Shown: positions 30,401 to 37,031 of the stretch, one piece after another
How the letters are laid out: the number at the start of each line of letters is the position of its first letter
Numbering within the stretch: position 1 is the stretch's first letter
Origin: a virus
Length of the DNA: 37,031 bases
Direction: 5' to 3' (one strand)
Virus record (IMG/VR): IMGVR_UViG_3300017987_000195
Span: 1-37,031 of that record
Notes under the pieces: generated by a model
What the model was told of the DNA's origin: nothing
Database searches by the model: none
Seen by the model: only the letters and a program-made list of their open reading frames with translations
Position numbers and translations under genes: made by a program

Positions 30401-30453
30401 TTAATTCTGCTGTTAAGGCGTTTTTTCCTTTCTCGCTTTTACAGCAGAATTAA
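30401..30453 (+). repeat. 13-bp perfect inverted repeat between genes
   Basis: TTAATTCTGCTGT (30401-30413) and ACAGCAGAATTAA (30441-30453), 27-base loop with a T6 run. No T-run after the stem. It stands ahead of the Shine-Dalgarno of the 30466 gene. Confidence 0.65.
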
Positions 30454-30465
30454 CCCTGAGGAGAG

Positions 30466-30813
30466 ATGATGTCTAAATCACAAGCAATTAGGCTCGTTCC
30501 AGAAGCGGCTAGGTCCCTGGCTTTTGGGTCAATAGGAGCAGCCTACGCTGGAATAGGAACGGCCATAAACAATCCAGTTAGAATTCTTCATATTCAAAAT
30601 TTAACAGATGTAGTTTTAATGTTTTCGTATGATGGCATTAACGATCATTTCCCGCTTGCTTCTAATTCCTATCTTTTGCTAGATATAACTGCAAATAAAT
30701 CACGTGATCAAGGATTTTATCTTGCTGAAGGTACAAGGATATATGTAAAAGAAGATGGTACTCCAAGTAGCGGCTCTGTATATGTAACCGTATATTATGG
30801 CGCTATTGACTAA
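30466..30813 (+). CDS. Small beta protein, tail family copy 3
   Basis: 115 residues (ATG ATG start, GAGGAG upstream). ILHIQNLTDVVLMFSYDGINDHFPLASNSYLLLD and GFYLAEGTRIYVKEDGTPSSGSVYVTVYYG are the best-conserved form of the family with copies at 29418 and 29770. I know similar proteins from many podovirus-like phages, without an agreed function. Confidence 0.65.
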   Translation: MMSKSQAIRLVPEAARSLAFGSIGAAYAGIGTAINNPVRILHIQNLTDVVLMFSYDGINDHFPLASNSYLLLDITANKSRDQGFYLAEGTRIYVKEDGTPSSGSVYVTVYYGAID

Positions 30814-30825
30814 AAAGGAGACGAG

Positions 30826-33390
30826 ATGAGTCAAGCTGGACAATTTTTTCCGAGTGGAGTACTAGCAACTCTTACTGGAGATGCTGGTGGCGCTATATCG
30901 CCAGTAGCGGGAAATATAGATGTTCTAGGAGGACCCGGTATTACCGTCACTGGAAGCCCTGGAACTTTAACGATAGCTCATACTGGAGCATATTCAGATT
31001 CTTTTCCAACGGATGCAGGAACAGCTGTTCCTGTAGCAGGTGATACTAATATTTTGGGTGGTGCAAATATAAATACCACCGGAGCGGGTAATACAGTAAC
31101 AGTTATTCTTGATGATGATGTAACCCTTGCTGGTTTTATGGATGTTGGAACTACGCTCACCGTTGGAACGACCGTAACATTAACAAGTATTACGGATGGC
31201 GTACTTATTGCAGGTGCTGCTGGGGCTGTATCGGCTCTTACGGGAACAAATGGACAGGTTGTCATAGGTTCAACTGGAGCTGATCCTGTATTTGCAAACA
31301 TTACTTCTACGGGTGGCACAATAGAGATTACAGAGGGCGCCGGTACATTAAATCTTGAGAGTCTAGGCGCTAGCTACGCAAATACATTTACAATTTCACC
31401 ATCTGGGGGAGGTGATTACACAACTATTCAAGCGGCTTTAACTGCTAATCCTACAGCGGATACATTGTTTCTTGTTTATCCTGGAACATATGCATCTGAT
31501 ACGATAAATTTCACAGCTAATAATCAATCAATTGTAGGAATGGGCGGGTGTGGGTGTGCAGCCGATCAAGTAATTAGTGTTGCATCCGCAGATATATGTG
31601 ACTTTGCGGCTTACACAGATTGTTTGTTGGAAAATCTCAACCTCGTAGTTAGTGCTGCTGCTAGTACAGTTTATTGTGTTCGTGGAACAACTGGTTCAAT
31701 AAAGATAGTTAATTGTATTTTGAATTGTACTAATTCATCTGCGGCTCTTTCGCAGCCAGCTTGTGTTTATACAGGGGGCGCCGCAACGGTAGATATTATA
31801 GATTCATGTGTTTATTACACAAATGATGTGGCAGCTGGTCTAGGAATCAAAGTTCCATTTGTTTTTGGAGCAGATTCTGTCCTTTTGTTAGATAGAATAA
31901 GATCCGTTATTAACTGTGCGGATGCTGCCTTTGGAGCTGGTTTTTATTTTTCAAATGTTAATGCTTATTTAGAAATATCTAGATGTGATGTTGATATAAC
32001 GGCTACAACAGCTACAAATGTTACAGGTGTTTACTATACCGGGACTCCTGCATATGATGCACGCGTAAGTAATTCAGTATTTAACGTAACTGTTGGAGCA
32101 GCTAATACAGGAAGTGGTTTGTATACTGGCGGTACAGCTGTAGTAAATTCTCACGTTAATAGATATAACATTGCTGACGCTGGTGGTACTTCATACTCAT
32201 TTATAGTTGCAGCTGGAACAACTATTAACTCTAGATTTGATGACATAACAGCAGCAGATGGAGTATCTAATGCTGGAACGTTTACTGAAGCTAGTTGTGA
32301 AGGAAATGGAGATCTCGTAGCTTCAAATACAGTATTTAGCGGAACGTTTGACACTAACGTTGCCGCTGCCGGAGTAACTCTTTCGGGCACAACCCTTTCG
32401 GCCGATGGTACCGATTCAGATATAGATATTAACATTACCGCTAAAGGTACTGGTCAAGTAATAATAGATGATTTACAACTTACAACAGATCTTGCTGTTT
32501 CAGAGGGAGGGACTGGAGTATCGACCTTTACTGATCATGGTGTCCTTTTAGGATCTGGGGCTGCAGCAATAACTGCAACGGCAGTAGGAGCAACTGGAGA
32601 AGTATTCATAGGAAATACTGGTGCCGATGCGTCATGGAGCGCTACTCCTGCGGTTACATCTCTTACAGCAACAACTGTTTATGGAACAACGTTTGATACG
32701 AATGTAGCGGCAGCAGCCGTAACTCTTTCAGGGACAACACTTTCTGCCGATGGTACAGATGCAGATATAGACATAAATATTACGGCTAAGGGAACGGGGC
32801 AAGTAATTGTAGATGACTTACAATTAACAACGGATCTGGCTGTTAGCGAAGGAGGAACGGGCGTCTCTACGTTAACTGATCACGGTGTTCTTGTTGGTTC
32901 TGGAGCAGCTGCAATAACGCCCCTAGCCGTAGGAACTAATGGCCAAGTTCTTATAGGAAGCACTGGAGCTGACCCTGTTTTTGCATCCATTACTTCTGGA
33001 GATGCCTCAATTACAATAACTCCTGGCGCCGGAACACTTGATTTGGTTACTTCTGTTTCAGGAATTGCATGGTCTGAACAAACGGGTACTTCGCAGGCTA
33101 TGGTAGCCAACAATGGTTACATATTAAATAATGCTGCTTTAGTTACAGCAACGCTTCCTGCTACAGCCGCTGTTGGTTCAGTTTTAAGGGTTGTTGGAAA
33201 GGGTGCTGGAGGATGGGCTGTTGCTCAAAATGCTGGTCAGACAATATATTTTAGTTCTTCTACTACAACAACTGGAGTTGGAGGTAGTCTTGCTTCCACG
33301 GATGATCACGACTGTGTTGAAATGGTTTGCATAACAGCAGATACGGATTTTTCAGTAATATCGTCGGTTGGCAATATTACGATCACATAA
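30826..33390 (+). CDS. Tailspike-like protein with pectin lyase-fold beta-helix
   Basis: 854 residues. N-terminal repeat modules (GQVVIGSTGADPVFANIT) come first; ~185-505 is a right-handed beta-helix start and body (FTISPSGGGDYTTIQAALTANP, VYPGTYASDTI, then many N/C/D-rich coils). Two copies of a ~95-residue module (FDTNVAAAGVTLSGTTLSADGTD...GGTGVST..DHGVL) follow, and a C-terminal domain (LPATAAVGSVLRVVGKGAGGW, QTIYFSSSTTTTG). The helix region suggests polysaccharide binding or cleavage; no catalytic residues can be assigned. AAGGAG before the ATG. Confidence 0.7.
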   Translation: MSQAGQFFPSGVLATLTGDAGGAISPVAGNIDVLGGPGITVTGSPGTLTIAHTGAYSDSFPTDAGTAVPVAGDTNILGGANINTTGAGNTVTVILDDDVTLAGFMDVGTTLTVGTTVTLTSITDGVLIAGAAGAVSALTGTNGQVVIGSTGADPVFANITSTGGTIEITEGAGTLNLESLGASYANTFTISPSGGGDYTTIQAALTANPTADTLFLVYPGTYASDTINFTANNQSIVGMGGCGCAADQVISVASADICDFAAYTDCLLENLNLVVSAAASTVYCVRGTTGSIKIVNCILNCTNSSAALSQPACVYTGGAATVDIIDSCVYYTNDVAAGLGIKVPFVFGADSVLLLDRIRSVINCADAAFGAGFYFSNVNAYLEISRCDVDITATTATNVTGVYYTGTPAYDARVSNSVFNVTVGAANTGSGLYTGGTAVVNSHVNRYNIADAGGTSYSFIVAAGTTINSRFDDITAADGVSNAGTFTEASCEGNGDLVASNTVFSGTFDTNVAAAGVTLSGTTLSADGTDSDIDINITAKGTGQVIIDDLQLTTDLAVSEGGTGVSTFTDHGVLLGSGAAAITATAVGATGEVFIGNTGADASWSATPAVTSLTATTVYGTTFDTNVAAAAVTLSGTTLSADGTDADIDINITAKGTGQVIVDDLQLTTDLAVSEGGTGVSTLTDHGVLVGSGAAAITPLAVGTNGQVLIGSTGADPVFASITSGDASITITPGAGTLDLVTSVSGIAWSEQTGTSQAMVANNGYILNNAALVTATLPATAAVGSVLRVVGKGAGGWAVAQNAGQTIYFSSSTTTTGVGGSLASTDDHDCVEMVCITADTDFSVISSVGNITIT

Positions 33391-34219
33391 GGAGAAAAGA
33401 TGGCAACGCAAAATGCAATTGGTAGCAATATTCCAATCGAGATAACTTTAGGTGGTACGGGAGCTGCAACGTTAACAGATCATGGTGTTTTGATTGGTTC
33501 AGGTACAGGTGCTATAACGCCATTAGCTGTTGGAACAAATGGCCAAGTTCTTGTAGGAAGTACAGGCGCTGATCCTGTTTTTGCAACTATAGCCTCATCA
33601 GACGGATCTATTACTTTTGCTACAGGCGCAGGAACTTTAGGAATAACAGGAACTGCAGCAGGAGAAGCGCAGGTTGGATCAGTTGAGCTTGCAACAGATG
33701 CAGAAGCCATTGATGGAACAGATTCAGTAAGAGCTATTGTTCCTACCTCTTTAAAAGCAAAGCTTGGAACACAGACCGATCATGGTCTTCTTGTTGGTTC
33801 AGGAACGACCGCAGCAATTACAGCATTGGCTGTAGGCGCAACAGGCGAGGCGTTAATAGGAAATACTGGGGCGGATCCTAGTTGGAGTTCAACGCTTACC
33901 GTTACTACTGTAAATGCTACAACATTTGACACGAATGTGGCCGCAGCCGCCGTTACTCTTTCTGGCACTACTCTTTCAGCAGACGGAACAGACGGAGATA
34001 TAGATATAAATATCACGGCCAAGGGTACCGGTCAGGTTATTATAGACGATTTGCAGCTCACAACTGATTTAGCTGTAACAGAGGGCGGTACTGGGGCATC
34101 AACGCTTACAGATCACGGTGTTCTTGTAGGATCGGGTACAGCGGCTGTAACGGCATTAGCGGTAGGAACAAATGGCCAGGTTCTTGTTGGCTCTACGGGC
34201 GCAGATCCTGTTTTTGCAA
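32347..34219 (+). repeat. Fibre module repeated within and between genes
   Basis: A ~95-codon module begins at about 32347 and 32692 in one gene and 33925 in the next (protein blocks FDTNVAAA, LSADGTD-DIDINITAKG, DDLQLTTDLAV). A shorter copy of its second half lies at ~33440-33600. DNA differs mostly at third positions, so copies are old or selected at protein level. Confidence 0.75.
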
Positions 34220-34599
34220 CAGTAGCTTCTGCAGACAATTCAATAGAAGTTACTGGTGGGGCTGGAACAATAGATCTTTCGGCTACTGGAACAGTTGCTA
34301 TAAACGCTCAAACTGGAACTACTTATACGTTGGTTATTGGTGATGCTGGAAAACTTGTAACTCTTGATAATGCCGCAGCGATCGCAATGACAGTGCCACC
34401 TAATTCTTCAGTGGCATTTGATACAGGTACTACAATTATTTTTGCTCAAAAGGGCGCTGGTACCGTTACATTTACCGAAGGAAGTGGCGTTACTATTGAA
34501 TCTAGAGACGCTGCCTTTGATACTGTTGGGCAATTTTCTATGGCTTCCTTAGTAAAAATAGGCACTGATACTTGGTATTTATCTGGAGATGTTGAATGA
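33400..34599 (+). CDS. Fibre protein with repeated modules
   Basis: 399 residues. Contains GGTGAATLTDHGVLIGSG, the phage-fibre pattern GSVELATDAEAIDGTDSVRAIVPTSLKAKLG (~90-120) and one full copy of the module found twice in the 30826 gene. C-terminal ~90 residues (TYTLVIGDAGKLVTLDNAAA...FSMASLVKIGTDTWYLSGD) are a small beta domain often ending phage fibres. Overlaps the propeller gene by ATGA, so the two are made together. Confidence 0.7.
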   Translation: MATQNAIGSNIPIEITLGGTGAATLTDHGVLIGSGTGAITPLAVGTNGQVLVGSTGADPVFATIASSDGSITFATGAGTLGITGTAAGEAQVGSVELATDAEAIDGTDSVRAIVPTSLKAKLGTQTDHGLLVGSGTTAAITALAVGATGEALIGNTGADPSWSSTLTVTTVNATTFDTNVAAAAVTLSGTTLSADGTDGDIDINITAKGTGQVIIDDLQLTTDLAVTEGGTGASTLTDHGVLVGSGTAAVTALAVGTNGQVLVGSTGADPVFATVASADNSIEVTGGAGTIDLSATGTVAINAQTGTTYTLVIGDAGKLVTLDNAAAIAMTVPPNSSVAFDTGTTIIFAQKGAGTVTFTEGSGVTIESRDAAFDTVGQFSMASLVKIGTDTWYLSGDVE

Positions 34600-36422
34600 T
34601 AAACATTCTTGGTTCTATATGGTCGTCTAGAAGAGATCCATCTCTAGAATGGACTATAAATTCATCAGCTGCGACCTTATTTGGCGCTAATGAAATAAGC
34701 AATGTTCATTATGATGGATCATACTACTGGGTTGCTGTGGGCGCAAATGGGATCATAGGATACGCTATAAATCCAACTGGTACATGGACAGCAGCATCAA
34801 CACCATCATTTGGAACATCGTTAATACTTGATGTTTGGTATGACGGTACTACATGGGTTGCTTGTAGCATTGACTCAAAGATAGCAACTGCAACAGATCC
34901 TACTGGAACGTGGACTCAAAGATCTAATCCGTTTACTGGTTTTATATCATCTCTTTATTATGGTTCAGATGGTTATTGGGTAGGTGTTGGAGAGGGAGGC
35001 GAATTGGCTACCGCTACAGATCCTACAAGTACGTGGACGTCAAGAACATCAAGCTTTGGTGCAGATAATGTGTATGGCATTGCGTATGATGGCTCAACTA
35101 ATTGGGTGGCTACTGGAAACGCTGGAAAGATAGCTACAGCATCAGATCCAACAGGTACTTGGACACAGAGAACCAGCCCATTTTCTAGTATTAATGTTAG
35201 GGATGCGTTTTATGATTCAAATAATGGAATATGGTGCATTGTTGCTTATGATGGTGAGATAGCAACGGCAACTGATCCTACTGGTACTTGGACTTTAACA
35301 ACTGGGACAGGTTATGGCTCAAGTGATGACTTCAGAAGATTGTATTACGGAGATAAAAAGTTTTGTGCAGTAGGATTAGCAGACATAATAACGACATCTT
35401 TTAAACCTCAATTTAGGTGGAAAACAAATACTTCGCCATTTAGTGGAAGCAATATCCTTGGAGTAGCTTATGGAGAAGATGGATATTGGGTTAGTACGGG
35501 GGCCTCTGGAAATCTTGCCACGGCTCCAGGTTCTTTTCTGTTTCATTACGATTGGACATCAAGAAGTGCTGGAGCGATAGGGAGTTCTATGCGTGGCATT
35601 GCATATGATGGGAGCACGTATTGGACTGCGGTAAATGCGGACGGTTCAGGCTCTTCTGATCTTGTTACGTCTACTGACGCGATAACCTGGACAATCCAAG
35701 AAACAACTTTGAATGATATGAGAGATATAGACAATGACGGAACTTATTGGTGTGCTGTTGGTGATGCTGGTTATATGATAACAGCTACAGACCCGACATC
35801 TACCTGGACATCTAGAACGTCTGGATTTGGATCAACAAACATACAAGGTGTTTACTATGATGGCTCAACGTACTGGTTAGCGATGGGTAGTTCTGGAACT
35901 CTTACTACTGCAACCGATCCAACGTCTACATGGACATCTAGGACGTCTTCTTTTGGGACGACAGGCATAAGGTCAGCTGTTTATGATGGATCAACTTATT
36001 ATGTGATGGTTGGAGAAAGTGGAAAATTGGCCACTGCAACAGATCCAACGAGCACATGGACTCAAAGGACATCGTCTTTTGGAACTACTCGTATTAGGTA
36101 CGTAACATATTCTTCAGTTTTATCGTTGTTTTGTGCTGTTGGAAATGATGGGAAGATAGCTACGGCAAGTGATCCAACTGGTACATGGACGCAGAGGACA
36201 AATGTATTTGGTGCTTCAGAGATTATTTCAACAGTTAGATGGGATCCAGTTAAAAAATTATTTGTTGCGATAGGAACTAGCGGCACTATAGGCTTGTCTG
36301 CGGATGGAATAAATTGGATTGCTGACTCTGGAGGTTTTTCAAATGATTGGGATTTATACGAAGGCGATGGATTTTTAGTTGCAGTTGGAGACGGTCCAAC
36401 AATTAAGACTAGTTTTAGTTAA
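34596..36422 (+). CDS. Double beta-propeller-like receptor-binding protein
   Basis: 608 residues made almost wholly of ~14 repeats of 40-48 residues with the consensus T/SDPTGTWTQRTSxF...YDGSTYWVAVGxxGKIATA. Fourteen would give two seven-bladed propellers; near-identical ends ADIITTSF (after repeat 6) and PTIKTSFS (end) could instead mark 6+8. No signal peptide or shaft, so it probably binds the preceding fibre (ATGA overlap). Repeats 10-12 are closest to each other, suggesting recent duplication. Receptor or glycan binding inferred. Confidence 0.7.
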   Translation: MINILGSIWSSRRDPSLEWTINSSAATLFGANEISNVHYDGSYYWVAVGANGIIGYAINPTGTWTAASTPSFGTSLILDVWYDGTTWVACSIDSKIATATDPTGTWTQRSNPFTGFISSLYYGSDGYWVGVGEGGELATATDPTSTWTSRTSSFGADNVYGIAYDGSTNWVATGNAGKIATASDPTGTWTQRTSPFSSINVRDAFYDSNNGIWCIVAYDGEIATATDPTGTWTLTTGTGYGSSDDFRRLYYGDKKFCAVGLADIITTSFKPQFRWKTNTSPFSGSNILGVAYGEDGYWVSTGASGNLATAPGSFLFHYDWTSRSAGAIGSSMRGIAYDGSTYWTAVNADGSGSSDLVTSTDAITWTIQETTLNDMRDIDNDGTYWCAVGDAGYMITATDPTSTWTSRTSGFGSTNIQGVYYDGSTYWLAMGSSGTLTTATDPTSTWTSRTSSFGTTGIRSAVYDGSTYYVMVGESGKLATATDPTSTWTQRTSSFGTTRIRYVTYSSVLSLFCAVGNDGKIATASDPTGTWTQRTNVFGASEIISTVRWDPVKKLFVAIGTSGTIGLSADGINWIADSGGFSNDWDLYEGDGFLVAVGDGPTIKTSFS

Positions 36423-36440
36423 AGCTTTTAAGGAGATGTA

Positions 36441-37031
36441 ATGGCAAGACCAAAAAGAGTTACAGGAAGAGAGCCTCTTTCGTATATGGGTGTTGAGGCT
36501 ACTACGCCTCCTCAGTTGATTTCTATTGACAGTGATCCAGATGCTACAGATCGTGACTTTGAGATAGGAAGTTTGTGGGTAAATTATACTACCGATGATG
36601 CCTGGATATTAACGGGCCTTATTGGAGGTGTGGCCACATGGACTCCTATAAATAATGAAGAATTGACGATTAATGGAGACACGGGAAGCGCTACTTCGGT
36701 TGGCAATGAGTTAAATATCATTGGCAGTGGTGTTCTTGATACAACTGGTGCAACAGACACATTAACGCTTGGCATGACAGCGGCGGCTGATGGTCAATTG
36801 ATTATAGGTGGTAGTGGTATAGATCCTGCATGGGCAACTGTTACATCGTCTGATGGAACAATTACAATTACTGGTGGTGCAAATAGTTTAGATATCACTA
36901 GAACTGGTGGTGGTGGGGTTACAGATTTCCTTACGGATTCGGGAACAGCCGTTGGTGCAGCAGCACAGATAACTGTTTCTGGCGGTACAAATATAAACAC
37001 GGCTGGTGCAGGAAATGTTGTAACAATTAAT
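36441..37031 (+). CDS. Fibre protein, N-terminal part (3' truncated by window end)
   Basis: 197 codons, open to the last base, from ATG 36441 with AAGGAG upstream. N-terminal MARPKRVTGREPLSYMG, then DFEIGSLWVNYTTDDAWILTG...ATWTPI, the same module as residues ~40-70 of the 27356 gene, then repeats (GQLIIGGSGIDPAWATVTSSDGT, DSGTAVGAAAQITVSGGTNINTAGAGN) close to the start of the 30826 gene. It could be the missing 5' part of the gene at 2-1066. Confidence 0.7.
   Translation, partial: MARPKRVTGREPLSYMGVEATTPPQLISIDSDPDATDRDFEIGSLWVNYTTDDAWILTGLIGGVATWTPINNEELTINGDTGSATSVGNELNIIGSGVLDTTGATDTLTLGMTAAADGQLIIGGSGIDPAWATVTSSDGTITITGGANSLDITRTGGGGVTDFLTDSGTAVGAAAQITVSGGTNINTAGAGNVVTIN

Noticed and set aside
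30978-31319. 113-codon leftward frame in the tailspike gene (similar ones at 32880, 33480, 33780, 28021)
   Set aside because: Repeated Pro/Val/Ala-rich shadows of the fibre repeats on the opposite strand.
1-37031. tRNA genes or insertion sequences
   Set aside because: No cloverleaf-like segment, transposase or terminal repeats of that kind were recognised by eye.

Overview
The window is almost the whole genome of a tailed, podovirus-like bacteriophage (Caudoviricetes). Genes that support this are a terminase large subunit with ATPase and nuclease motifs, a P22-type portal, a scaffold-like protein, an N4-gp56-type major capsid protein, tail adaptor and nozzle-like proteins, internal virion-like proteins, and a large block of beta-repeat fibres. 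The DNA is AT-rich. Many small phage proteins carry Sec signal peptides or lipoboxes, so the host is probably Gram-negative. Signal peptides ending in YGM/YGI/YCM and beta-repeat proteins of this style recall Dependentiae (Babeliae), but that host assignment is inference and nothing here proves it.

Layout. (1) 2-1066: the 3' end of a rightward fibre gene with seven propeller-like repeats, closed by a clear terminator. (2) 4004-1144, leftward: a ribbon-helix-helix regulator, an ERF-type annealing protein, two exported acidic proteins and a second, divergent ERF-type protein. (3) 4005-4522: a non-coding control region with a leftward promoter and operator, nested inverted repeats, and a ~155-bp tandem duplication that carries two intrinsic terminators. 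(4) 4523-10186, rightward: a winged-helix protein that may be the replication initiator, a TerS-like protein, a run of small membrane-anchored coiled-coil proteins, TerL, a lipoprotein and a membrane-anchored partner. (5) 10273-24126, rightward: portal, small basic proteins, scaffold, capsid, head/tail proteins and internal virion proteins. (6) 27205-24134, leftward: a helix-hairpin-helix-like protein, an HNH-RHH fusion and five exported proteins. (7) 27356-37031, rightward: the fibre and receptor-binding module, cut off at the window end.

How the parts work together. TerS/TerL, portal, scaffold and capsid would build and fill the head. The proteins at 17-24 kb would form the neck, tail and ejectosome. 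The fibre block looks like a recombining adhesion cassette. ERF proteins plus a wHTH initiator, with no polymerase or integrase seen, suggest that replication relies on host polymerase and phage-encoded annealing. No recognisable endolysin is present.

The least ordinary content is (a) the two leftward cassettes of exported, low-complexity proteins with shared acidic YSSDE-type motifs, shared PAA-like C-termini and shared leader signals; (b) duplicated terminators with covarying stems ahead of the wHTH gene; (c) three tandem covarying mini-hairpins in the capsid leader; (d) two ERF proteins in one operon. The two window ends both lie in fibre genes of the same type, consistent with a circular or circularly permuted genome cut inside one gene.
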